Shown one piece after another: positions 16,777 through 26,144 of a stretch of 64,000 nucleotides of DNA (positions within the stretch are counted from its first letter, which is position 1; each line of letters starts with the position of its first letter). The position numbers and the translations under genes were made by a program. Below the pieces are notes generated by a model that searched no databases, was not told the origin of the DNA, and saw only the letters and a program-made list of their open reading frames with translations. The stretch lies in NCBI RefSeq assembly GCF_001625565.1, contig NZ_AUXS01000013.1, positions 1 through 64,000 on the forward strand. Direction: 5' to 3'. The DNA comes from Pseudoalteromonas luteoviolacea NCIMB 1944 (GTDB lineage: Bacteria; Pseudomonadota; Gammaproteobacteria; Enterobacterales; Alteromonadaceae).

Positions 16777-18183
16777 TTATACGCTGTAGTACATTTCGAA
16801 CTCAACAGGGTGAGTTGTCATGTTCAGCTTTTCAACTTCTTGAGACTTAAGTGCAATGTAAGCATCAATTAAGTCATCAGTGAATACACCGCCCTGAGTT
16901 AAGAATTCACGGTCAGCGTCAAGAGATGCCAACGCCTCATCAAGTGATGCTGCAACAGTTGGGATTTCTGCAGCTTCCTCAGCAGGTAGATCGTAAAGAT
17001 CTTTGTCCATTGCATCGCCAGGGTGGATTTTGTTTTTGATACCGTCTAGGCCAGCCATTAGCATTGCAGAAAACGCAAGGTATGGGTTAGCTGTTGGGTC
17101 AGGGAAACGTACTTCGATACGACGTGCTTTCTCTGAAGGCACAACAGGAATACGGATTGAAGCTGAACGGTTACGTGCAGAGTATGCAAGCATTACTGGC
17201 GCTTCAAACCCTGGTACTAGACGCTTGTATGAGTTAGTTGAAGCGTTTGCAAACGCGTTGATTGCTTTAGCGTGCTTGATGATACCACCAATGTAGTAAA
17301 GTGCATCTTCAGATAGACCGCCATATTTGTCACCTGCGAAGATGTTTTGACCATCTTTACCTAGAGACTGGTGGCAGTGCATACCAGAACCATTGTCACC
17401 TACAACTGGCTTAGGCATGAATGTCGCTGTTTTGCCGTAGTGGTGTGCCATGTTGTGGATAACGTACTTCATCTCTTGGATTTCGTCCGCTTTAATAACC
17501 ATAGTATTGAAGCGCGTAGCGATCTCGTTTTGACCTGCTGTTGCTACTTCATGGTGGTGTGCTTCTACAACTTGACCAAACTCTTCAAGTACTAGACAAG
17601 TAGCACTTCTCCAGTCTTGTGAAGAGTCTACTGGTGCAACTGGGAAGTAACCACCTTTCACGCCTGGACGGTGGCCTGTGTTGCCTTCGTCGTAGCTCTT
17701 GTCAGAGTTCCAAGATGCTTCTTCTGAGTCGATAGAGTACATAGAGCCAGACATGTCAGTTTTGTATTTAACATCGTCGAATAAGAAGAATTCTGGCTCA
17801 GGACCGAATAGTACTGTGTCTGCAATACCTGTAGAGCGCATATAGTCTTCTGCGCGCTTGGCAACTGAACGAGGGTCACGCTCATAGCCTTGCATTGTAG
17901 AAGGCTCAAGTACGTCACAGCGTACGATCATAGTCGTTTCTTCAGCAAATGGGTCAAGCTTAACTGTGCTTGCATCTGGCATTAATACCATGTCAGATTC
18001 GTTAATGCCTTTCCAACCAGCAATTGACGAGCCGTCGAACATTTTACCGTCTTCAAAGAAGTCTTCATCGGCTTGGTGATGAGGGATTGAAACGTGTTGT
18101 TCTTTACCTTTTGTGTCCGTGAAACGTAAATCTACAAACTTAACTTCATTCTCTTTAATAAAATCTAAAACCGATTGTGACAT
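16777..18183 (-). CDS. glnA: Glutamine synthetase, type I
   Basis: GlnA joins ammonia to glutamate using ATP, the main nitrogen assimilation step. The 468 residues equal the usual bacterial GSI length. Seen are FDGSSIAGW, the ATP-binding [10 protein letters not shown], and the adenylylation tyrosine in DLYDLP near residue 397, so activity should be controlled by GlnE. GGAGGA precedes the ATG. Expression should come from a sigma-54 promoter (18245-18259) activated from two upstream NtrC sites. Confidence 0.98.
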   Translation of the reverse strand: MSQSVLDFIKENEVKFVDLRFTDTKGKEQHVSIPHHQADEDFFEDGKMFDGSSIAGWKGINESDMVLMPDASTVKLDPFAEETTMIVRCDVLEPSTMQGYERDPRSVAKRAEDYMRSTGIADTVLFGPEPEFFLFDDVKYKTDMSGSMYSIDSEEASWNSDKSYDEGNTGHRPGVKGGYFPVAPVDSSQDWRSATCLVLEEFGQVVEAHHHEVATAGQNEIATRFNTMVIKADEIQEMKYVIHNMAHHYGKTATFMPKPVVGDNGSGMHCHQSLGKDGQNIFAGDKYGGLSEDALYYIGGIIKHAKAINAFANASTNSYKRLVPGFEAPVMLAYSARNRSASIRIPVVPSEKARRIEVRFPDPTANPYLAFSAMLMAGLDGIKNKIHPGDAMDKDLYDLPAEEAAEIPTVAASLDEALASLDADREFLTQGGVFTDDLIDAYIALKSQEVEKLNMTTHPVEFEMYYSV

Positions 18184-18244
18184 GTGTCCTCCGACTCGTG
18201 GGTTATTTTTTGCTGCAATAATTTGCTTAACTGCGCTTCTCTAA

Positions 18245-18259
18245 GCGTGATCTGTGCCA
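18245..18259 (-). promoter_or_regulatory. Sigma-54 promoter of glnA
   Basis: The minus strand reads TGGCAC-N5-ACGC, with GG and GC at the spacing required for -24/-12 recognition. The predicted transcript start is about 50 bases before the glnA ATG. Confidence 0.8.
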
Positions 18260-18333
18260 GAATTTTAAGTTATTGAAAATTAATATTTAATTGTTTTTCA
18301 TATAGCAAGTAATGGACAATTGAACTAAATAGG

Positions 18334-18370
18334 TGCACCAATTAAGTACGGGCTGCACTATTTTGGTGCG
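18334..18370 (-). promoter_or_regulatory. NtrC enhancer sites upstream of glnA
   Basis: TGCACT-ATTTT-GGTGCG at 18354-18370 is a near-consensus NtrC site. A weaker partner lies at 18334-18350, with one good half (TGCACC) and one poor half. They sit about 110 and 130 bp upstream of the predicted sigma-54 start, close to the spacing in E. coli glnAp2 (-108 and -140). Confidence 0.75.
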
Positions 18371-18396
18371 TTTGCTGTGGCTGGTTGTGCCATTGA

Positions 18397-18612
18397 CTAT
18401 TCCAGCCACTCCAATACTTTGAGTGTATGCAAAAATGCGTGACTAGTACATGTTGGCTGAGTAGCGGGGTCGTAGTTACAAATGATGTGTAGCATATCTA
18501 TGTGACTTATTGGTAGTACAAATAAACCAGCCGCCACGACAAGCCAAAAACAACGTCTCAGGAAGGAAATTATCGTGACGCTATATTTGGGCTGGCGGCT
18601 GGTTTGAACCAT
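18397..18612 (-). CDS. Small single-span membrane protein, unknown
   Basis: A 71-residue frame starting two bases after the stop of the ABC permease, with AAGGGG inside the end of that gene as ribosome site (7 bases before ATG). It has one hydrophobic segment (FWLVVAAGLFVLPI) after a basic start, and several Cys near the end. The longer version of this frame runs into the permease gene and is not credible. It is probably the last gene of the efflux operon. It matches no family I know; it could be a chance frame. Confidence 0.5.
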   Translation of the reverse strand: MVQTSRQPKYSVTIISFLRRCFWLVVAAGLFVLPISHIDMLHIICNYDPATQPTCTSHAFLHTLKVLEWLE

Positions 18613-18614
18613 AA

Positions 18615-21053
18615 TTAGGCCCCTTTTAATGCATACTGTGCCGGTCGGCGAATGATTTTCCAGGTTGATAGCAAGGTGATACCAATGACTAGACTTGCTA
18701 TTAGAGCGACCGGGATAAACCAACTCCATACAGTCATCATTTGCATAATAGGCGTTGAAGCTGCGCTAAAGTAGCTGATAAGTAAAGCACAGGTAGCCGA
18801 AGTGGCTGCGATTAAAAATGGCAGCATGTTTTCTGCAAGTACCAATTTGAAAATGGCCAAAGGCGTTGCACCAATTGACATTCTAATACCGAGCTCATAA
18901 CGCCTTAGGGCAATTGCATAGCTAAATACGCCGTAAATCCCAATACCTGCTAAAATCACCGCCACGGCTGAGAGCACAATAGTAAAGATGCTAGCGACAC
19001 GCTGTGATTTGAGGTGTGAGGACAAAATTTGCTCCGTGGTTTGTAAGTCATAAACGCGTATTTGTGAGTGTACTTGCGCCAGCAAATCATTGATGCTTTG
19101 TCGAGTTAGTTGCACATTGGGCTTTGTTTCGACCACGATAATAGGGTATCCAGTATTTACGCGAGGACGATAGGTCCTAGAGATTGGAGGTTGGTTTGGC
19201 AAATTCAAATCACCTACGATACCCACCACGGTGATGGGTTCATTTGAGTTGCGTGCATACAATTTAGCGCCAATCGGCTCTTTTCCAGAGGCTTTGATCA
19301 TATTCGCCATAAATTCGTTGATGATCACAACAGGTGCTCTATCTCTGGCTTCAGCGTCAGTAAAGTGTCGCCCCTGCGTTAAAGTTAGGCCGAATGTTTC
19401 AAAATAGCCGCGTGTACCCCAAACGCGCTTGTGTGTCACGATAGGCTTATCCATCCCGGGCTCTAATTGCGAATGATATGAGGAGAACTGTTCTAACCAA
19501 TAAGAGATAGGTGGATAACTCCCAACACCTGCACGCACAACGTCACTGTGTTGATTAAGTTGCTCTGTCGCGTCTAGCACAAGTGTGGCGCGCTGTTCCG
19601 GCGACATGTCAGTGAGCAAGGTGCCAACGTTTAAAGCGATCTGTGCAGTATTTTCAGTATTGATATGAGTTGGTGCTGTGAGCTGTGCCCAGCTTTGTTT
19701 GAAAATACTCACACATAACACCAGCAATGAGATGCAAAAAAATACCTGCATTGATACCAGTACTTGGCGCGTACGCTTAGAGACTTGTACGCCAGAACCC
19801 TTGCCACTGCTTTGCAATGCACCAATAATGGCATTGTAATTCAGTTGCTTGCTGACCACCCAAGCGAGCGCGAAATTAAGAATGAGTGTTAAAACAATCG
19901 CAAATAGCACTGTGTTCATGTTGAGGCTGAGTTCATCTAAACGTGCAAGTGGACCTGCATATCCAGCTTTTAATAAGCCCAAAATAAGGCTTACAATACC
20001 GGTGGCAACAATGAGTGCGGCAGCGAATAGCAAGGATAATTCAACCAGTACTTGTTTGAATAAGTGGTGAGGTTGTGCGCCCAGTGCTGCTTGAATAGCA
20101 AAAGCGCGTTGTTGCTCAACAGCACGAGATAAGACGAGGTTACCTATGTTACTGAGGGCGATAAGAAGTAGCACCACACTGCCTGCTAACATCATGATAC
20201 TGGTATTGCCTGCATCGCCAATAATGCGCTCTTTATACGTTGTAAAACGCCATTTAACTTCGGTATTTGCTACAGTGGGATCATCCGCAACCGCTGCTGG
20301 ATAGCGTGCCATCACCCAATTATTGAGTGCTAGCTGAGTACGGTTGATATCTGCATCTTTGGCTAGTTTACCTACCAAGTGCACCTGATTGGAGGAAAAT
20401 GTCCAAACTGGATCTGGAGTATCGCGATAGTCATAAGGGAACCACACATCGGTGCGCCAAGTGGGGGTTGCCAATACAGGCTCAGCGAAGTGTTCTGCAG
20501 TCACGCCAACGATGATAAAGCTGATGCCTTTGAAAGTCACAGAACGGTATAGCACTTCACTACTGCCACCGAAGTGAGTTTGCCAGACATCATATGAGAT
20601 AATGGCAACAGGCTGATTGCTGTCGAGTCCTTCATCTTTTGTAAAGTGACGCCCTAGTGCCAGCGGTGCGTCGATGATCTGCATAAACTCGGGTGTGATG
20701 GCGCCAGTATTAAAGGTTGGACTGTTTGGCAAGCTTTGTTCAACATCTATGCTGATATTGTGTAGCGCGAAAGTCTCGATCCCAGGGTGTTGATCTTTAT
20801 AGGCTTCAATTGCGCCGAGAAAGGGCAGGTAATTTTCACGCTTTACTTCACCGTCAGCGAGTAGCTGACCTTGCACTAGGATCAGCCTATCCTGATCAGG
20901 GTAAGGCAGCGGGGCGGCAATGATTTGGTAGTTCAAGTTATACATAGCCACCATCACACCTAAAGTGACGCCTAAGGTCATGATGATGGTAAGTGCATAG
21001 CTCTTAACTCGTGCTAGGCTTTTGATAGCGATTAATAAATTGTGTTTCAACAT
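18615..21053 (-). CDS. MacB-type ABC transporter permease (two FtsX domains)
   Basis: The 812-residue permease has an N-terminal helix, a periplasmic MacB-like core (about 45-245), an FtsX bundle of three helices (about 285-420), a second periplasmic domain (about 450-660) and a second FtsX bundle (about 690-800). This duplicated arrangement is found in MacB-like exporters whose ATPase is a separate protein. It follows the ATPase gene by 12 bp. It likely works with the adaptor encoded at 21833 to move a compound from the periplasm or inner membrane across the outer membrane. Substrate unknown. Confidence 0.9.
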   Translation of the reverse strand: MLKHNLLIAIKSLARVKSYALTIIMTLGVTLGVMVAMYNLNYQIIAAPLPYPDQDRLILVQGQLLADGEVKRENYLPFLGAIEAYKDQHPGIETFALHNISIDVEQSLPNSPTFNTGAITPEFMQIIDAPLALGRHFTKDEGLDSNQPVAIISYDVWQTHFGGSSEVLYRSVTFKGISFIIVGVTAEHFAEPVLATPTWRTDVWFPYDYRDTPDPVWTFSSNQVHLVGKLAKDADINRTQLALNNWVMARYPAAVADDPTVANTEVKWRFTTYKERIIGDAGNTSIMMLAGSVVLLLIALSNIGNLVLSRAVEQQRAFAIQAALGAQPHHLFKQVLVELSLLFAAALIVATGIVSLILGLLKAGYAGPLARLDELSLNMNTVLFAIVLTLILNFALAWVVSKQLNYNAIIGALQSSGKGSGVQVSKRTRQVLVSMQVFFCISLLVLCVSIFKQSWAQLTAPTHINTENTAQIALNVGTLLTDMSPEQRATLVLDATEQLNQHSDVVRAGVGSYPPISYWLEQFSSYHSQLEPGMDKPIVTHKRVWGTRGYFETFGLTLTQGRHFTDAEARDRAPVVIINEFMANMIKASGKEPIGAKLYARNSNEPITVVGIVGDLNLPNQPPISRTYRPRVNTGYPIIVVETKPNVQLTRQSINDLLAQVHSQIRVYDLQTTEQILSSHLKSQRVASIFTIVLSAVAVILAGIGIYGVFSYAIALRRYELGIRMSIGATPLAIFKLVLAENMLPFLIAATSATCALLISYFSAASTPIMQMMTVWSWFIPVALIASLVIGITLLSTWKIIRRPAQYALKGA

Positions 21054-21065
21054 AATGGCACCTAC

Positions 21066-21797
21066 TTACTGTGCTAGTGGAATTTCAAACGCAAGCTTAG
21101 TGTCGCTATGCTCTTCGCTATCGATGATTTTGCCATCGAGCAAATGTAACTGCCGAGTAGCCATGTCGGCATAGCGCGGATCATGTGTCACCATGCACAA
21201 GGTGGTGCCTTCAGCATTGAGCTGTTGCAACATGGCCATCACCGCATCGCCGTTGATTGAATCTAGGTTTCCTGTTGGCTCATCGACTAACAACATGCTC
21301 GGCTGACCAACCAGTGCTCTGGCAATGGCGATACGTTGTTGTTGGCCTCCGGAAAGTTGATTGGGTTTGTGGCTGGCACGATGGCTCATGTCGACTTTAG
21401 CTAGGCAAGTTTCCACTGCTTGCTTGATTTGCTGTTCTGGCAACGGCTCTTTTCGATACCTCAGTGGCAGCGCTACATTGTCGTAGACTGTCAGTTCATC
21501 AATCAGGTTAAATGACTGGAATATAAAACCGATTTTTTCATTACGAATATAAGCTGATTGTGCCAAAGTAAGCTGGCTGACCTCTTCGCCCTCAATTTGA
21601 TACTTCCCTGAGCTGGGCATATCCAGTAGCCCTAAAATGGACAGTAAAGTTGATTTACCGCAGCCAGAGGGGCCACAGATTGACACAAAGTCACCGCGAT
21701 AAATGGTCAAATCTATGCCTCTAAGTGCATGGGTTTCCATTTCTTCGGTGCAGAATACTTTGGTTACACCTGACATTGTTAATACACTTTCTTTCAT
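21066..21797 (-). CDS. ABC transporter ATPase of the MacB/LolD type
   Basis: The 243-residue ATPase has Walker A GPSGCGKST, Q-loop FIFQSFNLI, signature LSGGQQQRIAIAR, Walker B MLLVDEPTGNLD and the switch His in MVTHDPRYAD. I take the ATG at 21797 (MKESVL) because AAGGA lies 7 bases before it; the ATG at 21836 overlaps the adaptor gene and lacks a ribosome site. It is the second gene of the efflux operon, between the adaptor and the permease. Confidence 0.93.
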   Translation of the reverse strand: MKESVLTMSGVTKVFCTEEMETHALRGIDLTIYRGDFVSICGPSGCGKSTLLSILGLLDMPSSGKYQIEGEEVSQLTLAQSAYIRNEKIGFIFQSFNLIDELTVYDNVALPLRYRKEPLPEQQIKQAVETCLAKVDMSHRASHKPNQLSGGQQQRIAIARALVGQPSMLLVDEPTGNLDSINGDAVMAMLQQLNAEGTTLCMVTHDPRYADMATRQLHLLDGKIIDSEEHSDTKLAFEIPLAQ

Positions 21798-21832
21798 GTC
21801 TAATTCCTTGCTTTTTATTTTTGTTATCGGGT

Positions 21833-23080
21833 TCAAAGTAGTGTGATGGTTTTATGTTCACTGTGTTGTGTCATGTCTGAGAGAATGACTCGTTGGTTTT
21901 CCTGCGCACCTTCTAAAACTTGCAAGTGTCGACCTGCGTCTGCGCCAAATCGTACTGTGGTTGCAACGGCTTGCTCGCCTTGGATTACGTATAACTCTGC
22001 CGCACTATGGGCTTGCTTATTAGCTGGACGTTCTACATATAAAGCATTATTTAATTGGTTGGTGAGGATCTCGGCTTCTACGCTTAATTCTGGTCTTGCA
22101 GACTCAGGTACGCCCTCGGAAAATGACAGCTCAACCTCGATGGTGCCATCTTGAACTTGTGGCGTGATGCGAGTCACGGTGGCTGGAACACGTTCACGGC
22201 GAGTATCGATAGTTGCTGATTGTCCGACTTTGATTTGCTCTGCTTTTGACTGCGGTACGCGGATCAGCGCTTGTAAGTCCGAATTACTCCCTACCTGTGC
22301 CAGTTCTTGACCAGCAGACACACTTTGTCCAAGCTCAACAGCTAGGCGTTGGATGGTGCCGCTGATCCCCGCTGTGACTTCCAGTTGCTGAGCGCGTTGC
22401 TCCAATCTGGCTAAGTTAGAGCGCGCTTGATTCACTTGTTGCTGAGAGATTTCAATATCCTCTTGATGTAGTTGATCAAGCTGAGTTATACGCTGACGCT
22501 GCAATTCGGCGCGCGCACCTAGCTGTTGCTCTTCTAGCTCTGCGGTTTGCACATCTATAGCAGGTATTACGCCTTGGTCACGCAGCACTTGCTGTGCTTG
22601 GCGGCGTAATACCAGCGATTGGTACTCACTCTCAAGCTGTGCTTGAGTGGCTTTTTCAGAGAGGCGCTCCCGTTGGTTGGCGAGTTTTTGACGACGTAAA
22701 TTGGCTTCTTGCTCTTGCAGTGCCATACGAGCAGTTTCGATCGACTGTTTGAGGTCGGGATCTTGCATTCTTAAGATCACAGAGTCGGATGATACAACCG
22801 CTCCAGGGCGCAGTAGTATTTCGCTGACAGTGGCACTACTTTGTGCAGTTAACAGCTTTTGCTGATTGGAACGCAGTACGCCATATCCATCAACTTGGAT
22901 AGCCAAATCACCCCGTTGTACCGTCGCGATAATTAAGCCGCTCTGTTGTAAGCTGGTGGAACTAGATGATGAAGTGAAGTGAAATACACCGCCTAGCACA
23001 GCGGTACAGACAACTAGTGCCGTAATTTTTCTCTTAAGAGAGTGTTTTGGCGTTACTGTTTTTGATCTAACGACGTCCAT
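21833..23080 (-). CDS. Periplasmic adaptor (membrane fusion protein, HlyD/RND type)
   Basis: A 415-residue adaptor anchored by one N-terminal helix (about residues 16-33). It has a split lipoyl domain (start near AQSSATVSEILLRPGAVV, end near VTAGISGTIQRLAVELGQSVSAG), a long coiled-coil hairpin rich in Gln, Glu and Arg (about 115-235), and a C-terminal beta-barrel. Such proteins link an inner membrane pump to a TolC-like channel. It is the first gene after the sigma-54 promoter at 23118, and heads the operon with the ATPase and permease. No TolC homologue is encoded here. Confidence 0.92.
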   Translation of the reverse strand: MDVVRSKTVTPKHSLKRKITALVVCTAVLGGVFHFTSSSSSTSLQQSGLIIATVQRGDLAIQVDGYGVLRSNQQKLLTAQSSATVSEILLRPGAVVSSDSVILRMQDPDLKQSIETARMALQEQEANLRRQKLANQRERLSEKATQAQLESEYQSLVLRRQAQQVLRDQGVIPAIDVQTAELEEQQLGARAELQRQRITQLDQLHQEDIEISQQQVNQARSNLARLEQRAQQLEVTAGISGTIQRLAVELGQSVSAGQELAQVGSNSDLQALIRVPQSKAEQIKVGQSATIDTRRERVPATVTRITPQVQDGTIEVELSFSEGVPESARPELSVEAEILTNQLNNALYVERPANKQAHSAAELYVIQGEQAVATTVRFGADAGRHLQVLEGAQENQRVILSDMTQHSEHKTITLL

Positions 23081-23117
23081 ATTTATCTTTATGATTTATT
23101 GATGATGTAAAGGATTG

Positions 23118-23133
23118 AGCAAGCCATATGCCA
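23118..23133 (-). promoter_or_regulatory. Sigma-54 promoter of the efflux operon
   Basis: The minus strand reads TGGCAT-ATGGC-TTGCT, a close match to TGGCAC-N5-TTGCW with exact spacing. The predicted start is about 27 bases before the adaptor gene. The sigma-54 activator encoded at 24516-25874 is the obvious partner. Confidence 0.82.
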
Positions 23134-23191
23134 AACTTTAATGCTTTGATTTTATTCTATTTTTGTGTTTTTGTTCTCTTATTTTAAAACA

Positions 23192-23231
23192 GTGAAGTCC
23201 GAAACCGGACCTCACTATATTAAATTCGGAC
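23192..23231. promoter_or_regulatory. Candidate upstream activator site of the efflux operon
   Basis: A dyad GTGAAGTCCG-N4-CGGACCTCAC (23192-23215) with one mismatch in ten positions, followed by a further half-site CGGAC at 23227-23231. It lies about 85-108 bp upstream of the predicted sigma-54 start, the usual place for an activator. It abuts the end of the kinase gene. Confidence 0.65.
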
Positions 23232-23233
23232 AC

Positions 23234-24532
23234 TCAAGGGGTAGGTTGCGTCAATGAGATCACCGCGCAGGCACCACGGTGTCCATCGGCTCGATTTATT
23301 AACTGTAACTGGCCATTCATTTGCTCTGTGAGGTGTTGGCACAACATCAAACCAATACCTTCACCGCGATCTTTTGTGGAATAAAAGGGAACGAATAGGT
23401 TATCTGGATTGCTTAGGCCATGGCCATTGTCAGTGAGGCTTATCGTCGCAGAGTGGTTTTTAAGCTTCAGTGACAGGGTCAGCTGGGGCCGATCTGTACA
23501 GGCTTCCAAAGCATTTTTGGTTAAATTGATAAGTACTTGTTTAAGTAGTGTTGCATCGCAATGCAATGGTAAATGTTGACCTTCTAGTTGCCAATGTGCT
23601 TGAGGAAATAAGGAGGTGAGCTCCGTGCATACCTGCTCAAAAGGCTGCTCATAGGCTTTGACAGTGACACTTTGCTGTAGCTGCGCGTACCTTTTGACAA
23701 ACTCAGCTAGGTGTTCGCAGCGTTCTACAATTACCTCGAAAGCGGCGCTATCGCGTTCGCTTGTTGCTCTGTGTTTGAGTCTCTCTAGCATTGTACTGAC
23801 GGGCGTTAAGGAGTTGCGGATTTCATGACTTATGACCCGGATCAATCTTTGCCAAGCTTTGAGCTCTTGCTCTCTTAATGCAATTTGGATATCTGTCATG
23901 ACCAGCAAGTGATAGGTATGTCCGTTGTGGTTGAAGTTACTATGGCGTACTTGCCATCTTTGCTGATGTTTCTCATCTTTAAAGTGCCAATCGGGCTGGT
24001 GATCCAAGCCAAGTCGTGCGGCAGTTGTAAAACGCAGTGTTTGCCAAGGCTTATCAAATAACGCGCTGCAGGCCTGGTTGCCAAAACTTAATTGTAAGCG
24101 TTCGTCAAACACTAAAATAGGGGTGTTTAGCTGTTTGACCAAGCGAAGAAGTAGTATTGAATCTTTGTCTTCACTTTCTTTTGTTGAAAGTAAGTCATCA
24201 CTTAGTTTGTTTAGCTGGTGGTGGAATTGACCGACTACCCCGGTAGGGAAACGGGCTTTTGCCTGTTGGCTAAAGTCTTGCTTTCGACATGACTCCAACT
24301 GGATTGTGCTGCGTAAATAAGAGGATTTGACTTGTGTGACAATACGGTAAAATGTCCAAATAGTTACACCGACCCAAGTTACCAAGCAGCTTATGGTTAC
24401 AATGTTTAAAAGCGGTTTTTCCTGAACCAGACCAAACTGCCAGCAAATTGTGAGCAAGCTTATTTGTATTAGGATTAGCAGTAGGCACTGTCTTTTCCAA
24501 AATCCTTCGAGGCTATTATTCTTCCAATGCAT
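23234..24532 (-). CDS. Sensor histidine kinase (NtrY/NtrB-like)
   Basis: The 432-residue kinase has two membrane helices near the N-terminus (about 13-33 and 43-62) with almost no periplasmic part, a PAS-like region (about 120-215), the phospho-acceptor VISHEIRNSLTPVSTMLERL (about 230), and an ATPase domain with NLTKNALEA, DNGHGLS and GEGIGLMLCQ. The short extracytoplasmic loop suggests it senses a signal in the membrane or cytosol. Its start overlaps the response regulator gene by 17 bp. The pair probably controls the efflux operon directly downstream. Confidence 0.92.
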   Translation of the reverse strand: MHWKNNSLEGFWKRQCLLLILIQISLLTICWQFGLVQEKPLLNIVTISCLVTWVGVTIWTFYRIVTQVKSSYLRSTIQLESCRKQDFSQQAKARFPTGVVGQFHHQLNKLSDDLLSTKESEDKDSILLLRLVKQLNTPILVFDERLQLSFGNQACSALFDKPWQTLRFTTAARLGLDHQPDWHFKDEKHQQRWQVRHSNFNHNGHTYHLLVMTDIQIALREQELKAWQRLIRVISHEIRNSLTPVSTMLERLKHRATSERDSAAFEVIVERCEHLAEFVKRYAQLQQSVTVKAYEQPFEQVCTELTSLFPQAHWQLEGQHLPLHCDATLLKQVLINLTKNALEACTDRPQLTLSLKLKNHSATISLTDNGHGLSNPDNLFVPFYSTKDRGEGIGLMLCQHLTEQMNGQLQLINRADGHRGACAVISLTQPTP

Positions 24533-25874
24533 ATTTTTCTAACCGCCGATACAGCGCCTGTTTCGTGATCCCAAGCTGTTGTGCCGCTTTGTTTTTATTG
24601 CCGTCGAATTTATTCAGAGCTTGCACAATAAGGTGTTTTTCAGCTTGTTCTAGCGTCATCTCTGGCAATGTATCTGTGAGCTTATTTCCTTGAGCATGGG
24701 GCAGGTGTAAATCATTGGCGAGAATGACACTGTTTTGGCAGAGCAATACAGCCCTTTCCATTAAGTGACTTAACTCTCGCGTATTGCCGGGCCAGCCATA
24801 TCGCATTAATGCTTGCTTAGCACAGGGCCCGATAGTGAGATTTGGCTTGTTATATTTGGCACCGTGGCTAGTTAAAAAGTGTTCGGCAAGTGGCACGATA
24901 TCATCAATACGTTCACGTAAAGCGGGGATAGTAAATGCGAATGTATTGAGACGATAATACAAGTCTTGTCGAAACTCATTCTTCGCGATGAGTTGCTCAA
25001 ACTCCGCATTGGTTGCGCTGATAAGCCGAACATCGCTGGTAAGGGTTTTGCTTGACCCCACCATTTCAAATTCACCAGTTTCAAGCACCCGGAGTAATTT
25101 TGCTTGTTGAGCCAGTGGTAAGGTGCCTATTTCATCTAAAAATAAGGTGCCTTGATGTGCCAATGCAAAACGACCAACACGTTCTGATTTTGCATCAGTA
25201 AATGCGCCTTTGACGTGACCAAATAATTCGCTTTCAAATAATTGTTCTGGAATTGCAGCCATATTGAGTGAAATAAATGGGTGTGTATTGCGCTGCGATT
25301 GATTGTGGATCCAAGTCGCAATATGACTTTTTCCTACGCCATTCTCGCCAGTGATAAGAATATTTGCATCGGTTTGGGCCACAGCGCTGAGCTGTGCCAT
25401 CAGGTGTTGCATGACGGCGCTTTGCCATATGGGCTTATCGCAATTGGGTTTGAGTACTTGTTTGAGGGCGGTGTTGTTTTTTTGCAGTCCAGAAATTTTT
25501 AATTGCTGCTGAATCACTTGCTCGAGGCGCTGGTTTTGCCAAGGCTTTTCAATAAAGTCGACGGCCCCAAGTTGCATTGCCTGCACTACTAAATCGGTGT
25601 TTGACCAGGCTGTTATCGCAATGACAGGGATATCGATTTCATCTCTTTTTAGGTTGCGCAAAAATCGCAATCCTTCTTCACCCGAAGTGGAGTCCAAATC
25701 AAAATTCATGTCGAGCATGATCAAGGCTGGCTGGGTATGGTGGAGAAACTCATGTGCCTGTACGGGGTTTTCCACTTCTTCGACTTGATAGCCAAAATCT
25801 TCCAAGACAAACCGCGCTGCGAGCCTGACTTCGCGATTATCTTCCACAATCAGAATTAAAGACTGTGATTTCAT
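24516..25874 (-). CDS. Sigma-54-dependent response regulator, NtrC family
   Basis: The 452-residue protein has a receiver domain (phospho-Asp in LIMLDMNFDLD), an AAA+ domain ([18 protein letters not shown], the arginine-finger region) and a Fis-type helix-turn-helix (AAQQLGITKQALYRRLEK). The sigma-54 contact loop reads GAFTDA instead of GAFTGA. I start at 25874 (MKSQS), with AAAGGAA upstream; the longer frame to 25955 has no ribosome site. It lies at the head of the kinase-efflux block. The sigma-54 promoter and dyad at 23118-23215 are its likely target. Confidence 0.93.
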   Translation of the reverse strand: MKSQSLILIVEDNREVRLAARFVLEDFGYQVEEVENPVQAHEFLHHTQPALIMLDMNFDLDSTSGEEGLRFLRNLKRDEIDIPVIAITAWSNTDLVVQAMQLGAVDFIEKPWQNQRLEQVIQQQLKISGLQKNNTALKQVLKPNCDKPIWQSAVMQHLMAQLSAVAQTDANILITGENGVGKSHIATWIHNQSQRNTHPFISLNMAAIPEQLFESELFGHVKGAFTDAKSERVGRFALAHQGTLFLDEIGTLPLAQQAKLLRVLETGEFEMVGSSKTLTSDVRLISATNAEFEQLIAKNEFRQDLYYRLNTFAFTIPALRERIDDIVPLAEHFLTSHGAKYNKPNLTIGPCAKQALMRYGWPGNTRELSHLMERAVLLCQNSVILANDLHLPHAQGNKLTDTLPEMTLEQAEKHLIVQALNKFDGNKNKAAQQLGITKQALYRRLEKYALEE

Positions 25875-26144
25875 GTTTCGTTCCTTTGTTTTTCTTACTA
25901 CCCATTTTGCTATGGGCTTATCAGGCAGTTTAGTACTTTGTACAGGAACAAACAATAGACAAAAAAGTATCTGATTTCGGCGGTAAATTGCGGTAAAGGG
26001 GAAAAAAATCCTCTGGATAAACTTTCATCTGTCACATTATTAGGGGATAATACGCGACCTTTAATTGTGGAACGGTATCTTAGGTGCGCAATTTTGCGTG
26101 GATCGACTAGGATCACTGAAGGCCAACTTCTCTGAGTAACAGTA

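Noticed and set aside
18397..18729. 110-residue version of the small membrane protein
   Set aside because: Its first 39 codons lie inside the ABC permease gene in another frame; the ATG at 18612 with a ribosome site is better.
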